In this document: positions 1-8,664 of the stretch, piece after piece
Position numbering within the stretch: position 1 is the first letter of the stretch
Layout: each line of letters starts with the position of its first letter
Source: an uncultured Pelagibacteraceae bacterium
Lineage (GTDB): Bacteria > Pseudomonadota > Alphaproteobacteria > Pelagibacterales > Pelagibacteraceae
Reading direction: 5' to 3'
DNA: 64,000 bases
Assembly (NCBI GenBank): GCA_902566365.1
Contig: CACFIH010000007.1
Span: 1-64,000, forward strand
Position numbers and translations under genes: made by a program
The notes under the pieces: generated by a model
The model's input: the letters and a program-made list of their open reading frames with translations, nothing else
The model's database searches: none
What the model was told of the DNA's origin: nothing

Positions 1-1789
1 GGAACTAAAAAATGCAAAAAAAGATGAAGATAATGAAAATCTTAAAGGTGTTAAAAGAGATGTCAATATCCCTGAGGCTATAACTGTTCGAGAGCTTGCA
101 AACAGAATGGCTGAACAATCCAGCAATGTAATTAAACATCTGTTCGGAATGGGTGTTACGGTAACAATTAACCAAACTTTAGCTGCTGATACTGCAGAGT
201 ATTTAGTAAAAGAATTTGGACACAATCCGATACGTGAAGAAAAAGCTGAAGAAATAATAAAAAAGATTAAAGAGTCAAGATCTGAAAACTTAAAAAATAG
301 ACCTCCAATTGTTACAGTAATGGGACATGTTGATCATGGGAAAACTTCTGTACTTGATGTTTTAAGAAGTGCAAACGTAGTTTCAGGTGAATTTGGAGGT
401 ATAACGCAACATATAGGAGCATACCAAATAATAAGTCAATCAAATAAAATAACATTTATTGATACTCCAGGTCATGCTGCTTTTACTGAAATGAGAGCAA
501 GGGGCTCAAAGTTAACAGACATTGTTGTGTTAGTTGTTGCAGCAGATGATGGAGTAAAACCTCAAACTGTAGAGTCAATTAAACACGCAAAAGCAGCAAA
601 AGTTCCCATTGTAGTAGCTATTAATAAATGTGATTTACCTGAAGCTGATCCTCAAAAAATAAAAAATCAATTATTAGAGCATGAACTCGTAGCTGAAGAT
701 TTATCAGGAGATACTTTGATGGTTGAAATTTCAGCGAAAAAAAAACTAAATTTAGATAAACTATTAGAGTCTATTATTCTTCAAGCTGAAATTTTAGATT
801 TAAAAACAGATTTTGAATGTAAAGCAACTGGGGTTGTTTTAGAATCTAAAATTGATACTGGAAGAGGTCCTGTAGCAAACATTATTGTTACAAGTGGTAC
901 ACTTAATAAAGGTGACTTTTTTGTATGTGGCTTAAAATGGGGAAAAATCAGAGCAATCATTAATGATAAAGGCCAAAATGTAGGTGAAGCAATACCCTCA
1001 ACACCTATTGAAATATTGGGTATTAATGGAGCAGCTAAATCTGGAGATGACTTTCTAGTTTTAGATTCTGAAAAAGAAGCAAAAACTTTAAGCGAAAATA
1101 GAATTCAAGAGAATAATATAGGAAAAAATCCTTTGTCATTTGCTACGCAAGAGTCGGCATTTTCTAGTAAGATGTCAGAAGATTTAAATTTGATAATCAA
1201 ATCAGATGTTCATGGTTCATCAGAGGCAATCAAAAATGCAATCACACAAATTAAACATGATGAGGTCAAACCAAAAATTATTTTGGCTGATATAGGGATG
1301 GTTACAGAAACTGATGTGACTTTAGCTAAAGCCTCCAATGCTGTTTTAATTGCCTTCAATGTAAAACCAAGTAAAGAAGCTAAAAAACTTGCAGAAAATG
1401 AAAAAATAAAAATTTCACATTTTAATATTATTTATGAAGTATTAGATTATATTAAAAAAAGAATGTCAGGTCTTCTTTCACCGGACGTTAAAGAAACGGT
1501 CACAGGTACAGCTCAAATATTAGAAATATTTAAAGTTTCAGGGGCAGGTAAAGTCGCTGGATCTAGAATTATAGATGGAGAAATATTAAGCACTTCAAAT
1601 GCTAGAGTTATAAGGGATGGAAGTATTATTTTTACAGGAAAAATATCCTCTATTTTTAGGGAAAAAAACCAAGTAAAACAGGTAAGCAGTGGCCAAGAGT
1701 GTGGAATTACATTAAAAGATTATATGGATTTTCAAAAAAACGATACAATTGAAGCATATAATGTTACATCAACGGAAAGATCAATATAA
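1..1789 (+). CDS. infB: translation initiation factor IF-2 (5' end outside window)
   Basis: GTPase that brings initiator fMet-tRNA to the 30S subunit. The reading frame is open from base 2 with no stop, and the codons before the first internal ATG (107) encode the conserved IF-2 N-domain stretch IPEAITVRELANRM, so the true start lies upstream of the window. From the ATG at 107 the G1 motif GHVDHGKTS sits near residue 75, then DTPGHAAF (G3) and NKCDLP (G4), followed by the beta-barrel domains and the C-terminal fMet-tRNA-binding region. The stop shares one base with the rbfA start (TAATG), so the two are probably translationally coupled. Identification is secure; only the N-terminal extension is missing. 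Confidence 0.96.
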   Translation, partial: ELKNAKKDEDNENLKGVKRDVNIPEAITVRELANRMAEQSSNVIKHLFGMGVTVTINQTLAADTAEYLVKEFGHNPIREEKAEEIIKKIKESRSENLKNRPPIVTVMGHVDHGKTSVLDVLRSANVVSGEFGGITQHIGAYQIISQSNKITFIDTPGHAAFTEMRARGSKLTDIVVLVVAADDGVKPQTVESIKHAKAAKVPIVVAINKCDLPEADPQKIKNQLLEHELVAEDLSGDTLMVEISAKKKLNLDKLLESIILQAEILDLKTDFECKATGVVLESKIDTGRGPVANIIVTSGTLNKGDFFVCGLKWGKIRAIINDKGQNVGEAIPSTPIEILGINGAAKSGDDFLVLDSEKEAKTLSENRIQENNIGKNPLSFATQESAFSSKMSEDLNLIIKSDVHGSSEAIKNAITQIKHDEVKPKIILADIGMVTETDVTLAKASNAVLIAFNVKPSKEAKKLAENEKIKISHFNIIYEVLDYIKKRMSGLLSPDVKETVTGTAQILEIFKVSGAGKVAGSRIIDGEILSTSNARVIRDGSIIFTGKISSIFREKNQVKQVSSGQECGITLKDYMDFQKNDTIEAYNVTSTERSI

Positions 1790-2157
1790 TGGCTGATAAA
1801 TTAGGAAAACCAATTTCACAAAGACAACTTAGAGTTGGAGAAATGATAAAACAATCTTTGGGTATGATTTTTATTAGGAATGAAGCAAAAATACCTAATT
1901 TAGAAACAAATAGTATTACTGTAACAGAGGTTAGAATGAGTCAAGATTTAAAAATTGCAAAGGCCTATGTGCTTCCATTAGGTGGTAAAGATGCTGATGA
2001 AAAGATTAGAATTCTTGCAGAATATTCTTATTTAGTGAGAAAAATTTTATCACAAAAGATAATTACAAAATTTTTGCCGAAATTACTCTTTAGAAAAGAT
2101 GAGTCTTTTGAGTACGCGGAAAAAATAGAAAACTTAATAAAACAAACCAATAAATAA
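1789..2157 (+). CDS. rbfA: ribosome-binding factor A
   Basis: Small KH-like factor that binds the 30S subunit during maturation of the 5' end of 16S rRNA. The 122-residue length fits the family, and conserved segments are visible: the N-terminal RVGEMIKQSL helix, the ITVTEVRMSQDLKIAKAYV strand region and the C-terminal LPKLLFRKDES strand. Its ATG overlaps the infB stop by one base. The usual next gene in many bacteria, truB, is not here; rpsO follows after 15 bases. Confidence 0.93.
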   Translation: MADKLGKPISQRQLRVGEMIKQSLGMIFIRNEAKIPNLETNSITVTEVRMSQDLKIAKAYVLPLGGKDADEKIRILAEYSYLVRKILSQKIITKFLPKLLFRKDESFEYAEKIENLIKQTNK

Positions 2158-2172
2158 AGAGGAAAAATAAAT

Positions 2173-2421
2173 ATGAATGAAAGAGTAAAAGTTTTAGCGA
2201 TTCATGATAAGGATACTGGATCATCTGAAATTCAAATTGGATTATTGACTGAAAAAATTGAAAATCTATCGAAGCATATAAAAAAGTTTAAAAAAGATAA
2301 ACATTCTTCAGTGGGTTTATTAAAAGCAGTAAATAAAAGAAAAAAATTATTGGACTTCTTAAAGAAAAATAAAACAGAGTCTTATAAAAACGTATTAAAT
2401 AAATTGAATTTAAGAAAATAG
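2173..2421 (+). CDS. rpsO: 30S ribosomal protein S15
   Basis: Primary 16S rRNA-binding protein of the small-subunit platform. The 82-residue product shows the S15 core DTGSSEIQIGLLTEKI, the HSSVGLLKAVNKRKKLLDFLKK region with the rRNA-contacting HSS residues, and the ending LNKLNLRK. It is several residues shorter at the N-terminus than the usual 88-89-residue protein. The start at 2173 is favoured by a purine-rich AGAGGAAA ribosome-binding site just upstream. Placement between rbfA and pnp is the classic arrangement apart from the missing truB. Confidence 0.95.
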   Translation: MNERVKVLAIHDKDTGSSEIQIGLLTEKIENLSKHIKKFKKDKHSSVGLLKAVNKRKKLLDFLKKNKTESYKNVLNKLNLRK

Positions 2422-2478
2422 AGATCAAGACAAATAGAATGGAATGAAAAGAAAAGAACGAAAAGAAATGGAAATGAA

Positions 2479-4551
2479 ATGCTTAAAGTATATAAGAAGG
2501 AAATAGAAGTAGCTGGAAAAAAAATAAGTTTAGAAACAGGTAAAGTAGCAAGACAGGCAGACGGTGCAATAATCGCAACATGTGGAGAGACAGTCGTACT
2601 AGCAACAGTAGTAGGAGCAAAAAAAGTAAATCCTGATATGGATTACTTTCCATTATCTGTAAATTACCAAGAAAAATATTATGCAGCTGGAAAAATTCCA
2701 GGTGGATATTTTAAAAGAGAAGCAAGACCAACTGAGAGCGAAACATTAATCTCTAGATTAATTGACAGACCAATCAGACCTTTGTTTCCAGATGAATTTA
2801 AAAATGAAGTACAGTTATTACCAACAGTAATTTCATACGATAAAGAAAATGAACCAGATATTTTGTCAATCATTGCATCTTCAGCAGCTTTAGCTATATC
2901 AGGAATGCCATTTATGGGTCCTGTAGGTGCTTCAAGAGTTGGCTTTATAGATGGAAAATATGTTTTAAACCCATCTAAAGCAGAGTTAGAAAAATCGAAA
3001 TTAGATTTAGTTGTAGCAGGTACAAAAGATGCTGTGCTTATGGTTGAGTCTGAAGCAAGTGGTTTATCAGAGGAAGAAATGTTAAATGCAGTTAAATTTG
3101 GTCATGAGGGTTTTGTTCCAGTAATTGAGATCATTGAGGAACTTGCAAAAGAATGCAGAAAACCTGAGTGGACTGTTGAAAAGAAAGATCTATCAGAAGT
3201 TAAGAAAAAACTTGAAGAAACTTTTACAGAAGATCTTAAAAAAGCTTTTGCAACAAGAGACAAACAAGATAGATCAAATCAAATTTCAGAGATTACTGAT
3301 AAAGCTAAAAAGCTTTATGAGGAAGATGAAAACTACACTGATCTAGATGTTAATAGCCAGTTAAAAAATCTTGAAAAATCAATTGTAAGAACAGATATTC
3401 TAAAAAATAAAAATAGAATTGATGGTCGGGGATTGTCAGATGTAAGACCTATTTCTTGTGAAGTGGGTGTTCTACCAAGAACCCACGGTTCTGCATTATT
3501 TACTAGAGGTGAAACTCAAGCAATTGTTGTTGCAACTTTAGGTACATCTGATGATGAACAGAGAATTGAAAGCCTAGATGGGCTTCAAAGAGAACGATTT
3601 ATGCTTCACTATAATTTTCCTCCTTTTTCAGTTGGAGAAACTGGAAGAATTGGAACTGGTAGAAGGGAAATTGGTCATGGTAAATTAGCGTGGAGAGCAA
3701 TTAATTCTTCATTACCAACAAAAGAGGCGTTTCCATATACTTTTAGAGTAGTTTCAGAGATTACAGAGTCTAATGGTTCTTCTTCAATGGCTACTGTCTG
3801 TGGAACTTCTTTAGCATTAATGGATGCAGGAGTACCAATTAAAGAGCCAGTTGCAGGTATTGCAATGGGATTAATTAAAGAAGGTGAAGATTTTAGTGTT
3901 CTATCTGATATTTTAGGTGATGAAGATCACTTAGGTGATATGGACTTTAAAGTTGCTGGAACTAAAGATGGAATTACTTCTCTTCAAATGGATATCAAAA
4001 TTACAGGTATTACATTTGAAATTATGGAGCAGGCATTAAGCCAAGCTAAAGATGGAAGAGTTCATATTTTAGGAGAAATGAATAAAGCATTGTCAGCTTC
4101 AAGATCTGATGTTGGAAAACACACTCCAAAAATGGAACAAGTCAATGTTGACAAGAAAGACATTGCTGCTGTAATTGGAAAAGGTGGTGCAACAATTAGA
4201 GAGATTGTTGAAAAATCAGGTGCAAAAGTAGATGTAAATGATGAAGGTGTGGTGACAGTTGCTGCTCCAGATGAAGAGTCGAGAAATATTGCAATGCAAA
4301 TGATCAAAGACATAACTGCAAAAGCTGAATTAAATAAAATTTATTCAGGTAAAGTAATGAAGATTATGGAGTTTGGTGCATTTGTTAATTTCTTAGGAAA
4401 ACAAGATGGACTTGTTCATATTTCAGAACTAGCAGATAAAAGAGTTGCTAAAGTTACTGATGTTGTCAAAGAAGGCGATGATGTAAAAGTTAAAGTGATT
4501 GGTTTCGATAGAGGTAAAGTTAAACTTTCAATGAAACAAGTAACCGAATAA
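2479..4551 (+). CDS. pnp: polyribonucleotide nucleotidyltransferase (PNPase)
   Basis: Phosphorolytic 3'-5' exoribonuclease and degradosome-type RNA decay enzyme. The 690-residue protein has two RNase PH domains: the first near residues 10-210, and the second near 310-540 containing [15 protein letters not shown] and the catalytic stretch [23 protein letters not shown] domain ([12 protein letters not shown], about 560-610) and an S1 domain (about 620-690, [15 protein letters not shown]) follow. Length and domain order are normal. It is separated from rpsO by a 57-base, strikingly purine-rich spacer and is probably co-transcribed with it. Confidence 0.97.
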   Translation: MLKVYKKEIEVAGKKISLETGKVARQADGAIIATCGETVVLATVVGAKKVNPDMDYFPLSVNYQEKYYAAGKIPGGYFKREARPTESETLISRLIDRPIRPLFPDEFKNEVQLLPTVISYDKENEPDILSIIASSAALAISGMPFMGPVGASRVGFIDGKYVLNPSKAELEKSKLDLVVAGTKDAVLMVESEASGLSEEEMLNAVKFGHEGFVPVIEIIEELAKECRKPEWTVEKKDLSEVKKKLEETFTEDLKKAFATRDKQDRSNQISEITDKAKKLYEEDENYTDLDVNSQLKNLEKSIVRTDILKNKNRIDGRGLSDVRPISCEVGVLPRTHGSALFTRGETQAIVVATLGTSDDEQRIESLDGLQRERFMLHYNFPPFSVGETGRIGTGRREIGHGKLAWRAINSSLPTKEAFPYTFRVVSEITESNGSSSMATVCGTSLALMDAGVPIKEPVAGIAMGLIKEGEDFSVLSDILGDEDHLGDMDFKVAGTKDGITSLQMDIKITGITFEIMEQALSQAKDGRVHILGEMNKALSASRSDVGKHTPKMEQVNVDKKDIAAVIGKGGATIREIVEKSGAKVDVNDEGVVTVAAPDEESRNIAMQMIKDITAKAELNKIYSGKVMKIMEFGAFVNFLGKQDGLVHISELADKRVAKVTDVVKEGDDVKVKVIGFDRGKVKLSMKQVTE

Positions 4552-4555
4552 AAAG

Positions 4556-4675
4556 TTAAAAACCACCTCGCCAATTATTTTTATCGTCAAATTGATCCTC
4601 TTCTTTTTTAGATGTGGGTCTAAATAAATAATAAATCACAAATATTAAGCATATTAAAAATATAAATATTTCCAT
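4556..4675 (-). CDS. 39-residue single-membrane-span peptide, unknown function
   Basis: I do not recognise a family. Reading the minus strand from the ATG at 4675 gives a 39-codon frame. Residues 2-18 form a hydrophobic helix (MEIFIFLICLIFVIYYLF), followed by a polar tail rich in Lys, Asp and Glu that ends NNWRGGF. This layout fits a small inner-membrane peptide with its tail on the cytoplasmic side (inference). It starts 14 bases after the sulfotransferase stop on the same strand, so it could be the last cistron of the fab operon. Its frame just clears the pnp stop (5 bases). No strong Shine-Dalgarno is visible, so it could be a chance frame. Confidence 0.55.
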   Translation of the reverse strand: MEIFIFLICLIFVIYYLFRPTSKKEEDQFDDKNNWRGGF

Positions 4676-4689
4676 AATTTTAATTAATA

Positions 4690-5559
4690 TTAAAGGTAAC
4701 CTAACTTTATCATAGTATTTTTAAAAAAACTTTCAATTTTTTCTTTTGTTTTAGTATCTAGTAATTTTGAATAATCATTTTCTGGTCCTAAATAAAAAAA
4801 ATTTTTTTCCTCCTTAGTGTCAGGATGTATTGCTCTTTCATTAAAAAAACCCTTTTTTTCTAAATCTTTAAAATTTTCAAATTTTGAATTTGAAATTATT
4901 TTATTAATTTTTTTTTCATCAATATTAATTTTCAAAAATTTTTGTAAATATTTTATTAACCGATTAATTTGTTTTTTAGGATCAGACAATATCTCCTCAT
5001 ATTTAAATAAAATATAATTTTTAGGAAAAAAACTCCATGAATTGTAATGTTGATCCCATGAAGATAAAGCTTCAGGTATTCTTCCTTTGGATGTTCCTAT
5101 CCATCTTTTTTTATCTACCATCATTTTAAATGCTTCATCATAAGATTTAAAAAAAAAATGATTTTTAAGTGAAGTAATGATATTTCTGGGATCTCTTACT
5201 AAATATATTACTCCAAGTGTATTTTTTAAATTAGTAAAATCATATTTTTCTCCATTTAAATTTATAGATGTAAGAATATTATGTGTTTTTAAAAACTTTA
5301 AATTTTTATTCGTATTAATTTTATCCTGAGATATTTTCCAGTTCTTAATTATGTAATCGATTTTTTGAAAATCTTCATCTTTATTGAATGATGAACCCAA
5401 GTTCTTGAAATGACTTAAAACTGGATAAGAAGAAATATTTTTTTGCAGATTTGATAAAATTTTTTTTTGGTCATTTGGATCTGTGAATAAAATTTGATTT
5501 ATTATAGATCTCATCCAAGTATTTCCACTTTTAGGATATGAAGCTATCCAAATTATCAT
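4690..5559 (-). CDS. PAPS-dependent sulfotransferase domain protein
   Basis: Predicted to move a sulfuryl group from PAPS to a hydroxyl or amine; the acceptor is unknown. The N-terminus IWIASYPKSGNTWMRSI is the 5'-phosphosulfate-binding loop of the sulfotransferase fold. YLVRDPRNIITSLKNH (about residue 120) is the 3'-phosphate-binding motif with its conserved Arg and Ser. The 289-residue length suits the family, and there is no signal peptide or membrane span, so it is likely cytosolic. It begins 7 bases after fabI on the same strand, which places it in the fatty-acid synthesis transcription unit. A lipid or glycolipid acceptor is therefore possible, but this is inference only. Confidence 0.82.
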   Translation of the reverse strand: MIIWIASYPKSGNTWMRSIINQILFTDPNDQKKILSNLQKNISSYPVLSHFKNLGSSFNKDEDFQKIDYIIKNWKISQDKINTNKNLKFLKTHNILTSINLNGEKYDFTNLKNTLGVIYLVRDPRNIITSLKNHFFFKSYDEAFKMMVDKKRWIGTSKGRIPEALSSWDQHYNSWSFFPKNYILFKYEEILSDPKKQINRLIKYLQKFLKINIDEKKINKIISNSKFENFKDLEKKGFFNERAIHPDTKEEKNFFYLGPENDYSKLLDTKTKEKIESFFKNTMIKLGYL

Positions 5560-5566
5560 TTAAATT

Positions 5567-6352
5567 CTAAGAAATATTTTTTGGATCTGGCATCCCAACT
5601 TTATTATAACCTGCATCAACATAATGAATTTCACCAGTTACTCCTGCTGCCAGTTCACTTAAAAGATATAAAGAAGAATTACCAACATCATGTATATCAA
5701 CATTTCTTTTTAAGAAAGAATGGTCTTCATTCCATTTATATAGAAATTTTGCGTCACCAATTGCAGAGGCAGCTAAAGTTTTTATTGGTCCAGCACTGAT
5801 TGCATTAACTCTTATTTGTTTAGCTCCCAAATCTCTTGCAAGATATTTTACACTTGCCTCTAATGCTGACTTGCAAACACCCATTACATTGTAATTTGGA
5901 ATTGCTTTAGTAGATTCATAGGTTAGAGTAAGTAAACTTCCACCTTGTTTCATTACTTTTGAAGCTTCTTTAGCAACTTCAGTAAATGAGAAACATGAAA
6001 TTAGCATACTTCTTAAGAAGTTTTCTCTGGTGGTATTTAAATATTCACCTGATAATTCTGATTTATCAGAAAAAGCAACTGCATGGACAACAAAATCAAT
6101 TTCACCCCATTGTATTTTAATATCTTCAAAAAGTTTAACTATCTCCTCTTTTTTTTCTACATCACAACTAAAAGTAACTTTTGAATTTAATTTTTCAGCT
6201 AAAGGAATTACTCTTTTCTTTAATGCATCACCTAAATAAGTAAATGCAAGATCGGCACCTGCTTCAGCAAGTTTTTGCGAAATACCCCAAGCTATGGATC
6301 TTTCGTTAGCAACACCCATAATTAAACCTTTTTTACCTTTCATTAAACTCAT
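5567..6352 (-). CDS. fabI: enoyl-[acyl-carrier-protein] reductase (NADH)
   Basis: Last reduction step of each fatty-acid elongation round: trans-2-enoyl-ACP to acyl-ACP using NAD(P)H. It is an SDR-fold protein of 261 residues beginning with the FabI signature KGLIMGVANERSIAWGIS. The active-site segment TYESTKAIPNYNVMGVCKSALE holds the catalytic Tyr-(x6)-Lys pair. It lies 3 bases after the fabB stop and is third in the fabA-fabB-fabI operon. Length and motifs are normal. It is the FabI rather than the FabV or FabK type. Confidence 0.95.
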   Translation of the reverse strand: MSLMKGKKGLIMGVANERSIAWGISQKLAEAGADLAFTYLGDALKKRVIPLAEKLNSKVTFSCDVEKKEEIVKLFEDIKIQWGEIDFVVHAVAFSDKSELSGEYLNTTRENFLRSMLISCFSFTEVAKEASKVMKQGGSLLTLTYESTKAIPNYNVMGVCKSALEASVKYLARDLGAKQIRVNAISAGPIKTLAASAIGDAKFLYKWNEDHSFLKRNVDIHDVGNSSLYLLSELAAGVTGEIHYVDAGYNKVGMPDPKNIS

Positions 6353-6355
6353 AAT

Positions 6356-7570
6356 TTAAACCTTCTCAAAGATTAAAGCAGCATTCGTTCCACCAAAACC
6401 AAAACTATTAGACATCACAGTATTTAAAGTTATTCCTGTTTTAGTTTTAGAAACAATTGGAAACTTTTTAGCTTCTTCATCCATTTCTTTAATATTTGCT
6501 GATCCAGCAATAAAGTCATTTTTCATCATAATTAAACAATAAATAGCCTCATGAACTGATGCTGCACCTAGTGGATGACCTGATAAAGATTTAGTTGAGC
6601 TTATTTTTGGAATTTTTTCCCCGAAAGTATTTTTAACAGCATTAAGTTCGGTTATATCTCCAACTGGAGTAGATGTGCCATGGGTATTGATGTAATCGAT
6701 TTTATTTTTTGATGTTGCCATTGCCATTTTCATACATCTAACTGCCCCTTCTCCTGATGGTGCTACCATGTCATATCCATCAGAAGTAGCTCCATAGCCT
6801 GTTAATTCTGCATATATTTTTGCACCTCTTGCTTTTGCATGCTCATATTCTTCAAGAACCAATACTCCACCACCGCCAGCTATTACAAAACCATCTCTAG
6901 TTTTGTCATAAGCCCTTGATGCTGTATTGGGTGTATCATTATATTTTGATGATAAAGCAGTCATAGCATCAAACATTGCAGTCATAGCCCAGTGAATTTC
7001 TTCACTACCGCCTGCAAATATAATATCTTGCTTACCTAATTGAATTAATTCCATAGAATTTCCAATACAGTGCCCACTTGTTGCACAAGCAGAGCTCATT
7101 GTGTAGTTCGTCCCTTTAATTTTAAAAGGAACAGCGAGTGTTGCTGAAGCTGTGCTAGCCATTGTTCTAGGAACAATAAATGGTCCCATTAATTTTGGAG
7201 TTTTAGCTCTAGTTTTATCTGCTGCTAAAATTACATTTTCAATAGATGGACCTCCAGAACCCATTACAATACCAGTTTTAATATTGCTTACCTCTTTTTC
7301 TTCTAGGCCAGCATCTTTTATTGCCTCCTTCATCGCAATATAGTTATACGCTGAACCTGAACCCATAAACCTTATTGTTTTTCTGTCTATATAATCTTCA
7401 AGTTTAATATTTGGTTTTCCATGAACATGACTTTTGAGATTATGTTCTTTATATTCCTCAGAAAAAGAAATACCTGATTTTGAATTTAATAATGACTGAT
7501 AAACCTCTTCTTGATTGTTTCCTAAACAAGAAACGATACCCATTCCTGTTATAACTACTCTTCTCATCAT
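6356..7570 (-). CDS. fabB: 3-oxoacyl-[acyl-carrier-protein] synthase I
   Basis: Condensing enzyme that extends acyl-ACP with malonyl-ACP; with FabA it belongs to the anaerobic unsaturated-fatty-acid route. The 404-residue thiolase-fold protein has the nucleophilic cysteine in [12 protein letters not shown] (about residue 160), the first histidine in [10 protein letters not shown] (about 298) and the second in [11 protein letters not shown] (about 335). It ends with the glycine-rich [14 protein letters not shown]. The FabB rather than FabF assignment rests mainly on pairing with fabA, with which it shares an ATGA overlap. Confidence 0.93.
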   Translation of the reverse strand: MMRRVVITGMGIVSCLGNNQEEVYQSLLNSKSGISFSEEYKEHNLKSHVHGKPNIKLEDYIDRKTIRFMGSGSAYNYIAMKEAIKDAGLEEKEVSNIKTGIVMGSGGPSIENVILAADKTRAKTPKLMGPFIVPRTMASTASATLAVPFKIKGTNYTMSSACATSGHCIGNSMELIQLGKQDIIFAGGSEEIHWAMTAMFDAMTALSSKYNDTPNTASRAYDKTRDGFVIAGGGGVLVLEEYEHAKARGAKIYAELTGYGATSDGYDMVAPSGEGAVRCMKMAMATSKNKIDYINTHGTSTPVGDITELNAVKNTFGEKIPKISSTKSLSGHPLGAASVHEAIYCLIMMKNDFIAGSANIKEMDEEAKKFPIVSKTKTGITLNTVMSNSFGFGGTNAALIFEKV

Positions 7571-8067
7571 TTGAACAGACCTACTTTTAAATTATCAGCT
7601 GAATAAATTTTTTTACCATCTGCTAAAACAACCCCATTGGCTAGACCAACAGTTGTTCCTCCTGGAGACATAATTTTTTTCATATCAATTTCATATTTTA
7701 CTAACTTAATATTTTGTAAAACTTCTCCTGTAAATTTCACTGCTCCAACTCCCAATGCTCTTCCTTTTCCAGGGTTTCCTATCCACCCTAAATAAAACCC
7801 AACTAGTTGCCACATAGCATCAAGTCCAAGACAACCCGGCATCACTGGGTCTTCTTTAAAATGACAATCAAAAAACCAAAGATCTTTTTTAATGTCTAAT
7901 TCCGCTTTTAGTGACCCTTTTTTAAAAGCACCATTATCATCATTAATTTCTGTAATTCTATCAAACATAAGCATTGGAGGAAGGGGTAATTTGGCATTCC
8001 CAGACCCAAAGAGTCCCCCATTTCCACAATTTATAAGCTCATCATATGAGTAAGAGTTTTTTTTCAT
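7567..8067 (-). CDS. fabA: 3-hydroxydecanoyl-[ACP] dehydratase/isomerase
   Basis: Dehydrates beta-hydroxyacyl-ACP and isomerises the C10 trans-2 product to cis-3, the branch point to unsaturated fatty acids. It is a hot-dog fold of 166 residues. The catalytic pair is visible as His69 in [14 protein letters not shown] and Asp83 in [14 protein letters not shown], matching His70/Asp84 of the E. coli enzyme. The N-terminal [12 protein letters not shown] is also typical. It is the first gene of the fab operon and diverges from irr across 94 bases, a pairing common in alphaproteobacteria. Confidence 0.95.
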   Translation of the reverse strand: MKKNSYSYDELINCGNGGLFGSGNAKLPLPPMLMFDRITEINDDNGAFKKGSLKAELDIKKDLWFFDCHFKEDPVMPGCLGLDAMWQLVGFYLGWIGNPGKGRALGVGAVKFTGEVLQNIKLVKYEIDMKKIMSPGGTTVGLANGVVLADGKKIYSADNLKVGLFK

Positions 8068-8104
8068 AAATTTGAGTACTCTTATTTACTTGATTTTAAC
8101 AATA

Positions 8105-8143
8105 TATAATATAATTATCATACTTGTTTAGAATAATTTTAAC
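8105..8143 (+). promoter_or_regulatory. irr promoter region with Irr-box-like operator
   Basis: Two overlapping TATAAT hexamers (8105-8110 and 8110-8115) are followed at 8127-8143 by TTTAGAATAATTTTAAC. This matches 12 of 14 fixed positions of the alphaproteobacterial Irr box TTTAGAA-n3-TTCTAAA. The site starts 35 bases before the irr GTG and lies where a repressor would block transcription, so autoregulation is likely (inference). It sits in the shared irr/fabA spacer and could also touch fabA. Confidence 0.6.
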
Positions 8144-8161
8144 TAACAATACGCTTAAATT

Positions 8162-8560
8162 GTGAAATATTCAGATAAATTAAGGAATTCCGGATTACGA
8201 CCTACTAAACAAAGACTTCAAATTTGTGAGATATTGTTTGACACTGAAAAGACGTTTCATTTTACAATTAATGAGTTGGAGAAGAAAATAAAAGATAAAA
8301 TAGATGATAAAATATCATTAGCGACGATTTATAATACGGTTCATGCTTTTGAAAAAAAAGGATATTTAAAACAAATCCCGATTAACTCAAACCAGACTTA
8401 TTTTGACACAAATATTACTGATCATCATCATTTTTATGATTTGAAAGACGGGAAATTAATTGACTTAGAAAATTCCGATGTAGGACCTTTAAAAATTAAA
8501 AGAAAAATTAATGGAAAGAAAATCAAGTCTATTGAGGTTCTGGTAAAGCTTGAAGATTAA
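8162..8560 (+). CDS. irr: Fur-family iron/heme response regulator (Irr type)
   Basis: DNA-binding regulator that senses heme status and controls iron and heme genes in alphaproteobacteria. The 132-residue protein has a Fur-type winged helix: LRPTKQRLQICEIL at the N-terminus and ISLATIYNTVHAFEKKGYLK as recognition region. A histidine cluster DHHHF at residues 88-90 corresponds to the Irr heme-binding site. The C-terminal cysteines of zinc-type Fur proteins are absent, which favours Irr. The N-terminal heme regulatory GCPW motif of Bradyrhizobium Irr is also absent. Start is GTG at 8162. It is divergent from fabA and just upstream of katG, with Irr-box-like palindromes at both promoters. Confidence 0.87.
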   Translation: MKYSDKLRNSGLRPTKQRLQICEILFDTEKTFHFTINELEKKIKDKIDDKISLATIYNTVHAFEKKGYLKQIPINSNQTYFDTNITDHHHFYDLKDGKLIDLENSDVGPLKIKRKINGKKIKSIEVLVKLED

Positions 8561-8602
8561 GTTACAAATTTATTAAGTTTATTAAGCGTCATTATTAACC
8601 AA

Positions 8603-8629
8603 TTGACAGCTATTTAGAACCATTATAAA
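8603..8629 (+). promoter_or_regulatory. katG promoter with overlapping Irr-box-like operator
   Basis: A consensus -35 TTGACA lies at 8603-8608 and a -10-like TATAAA at 8624-8629, although the 15-base spacing is short. Overlapping the spacer and -10 is TTTAGAACCATTATAAA (8613-8629), which matches 13 of 14 fixed positions of the Irr box TTTAGAA-n3-TTCTAAA. This placement is that of a repressor site. Irr control of katG, and perhaps of the following oxygenase gene, is the inference. Confidence 0.65.
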
Positions 8630-8664
8630 GTAGGAATATTATCAAATTTAACATGGGAAATTAA

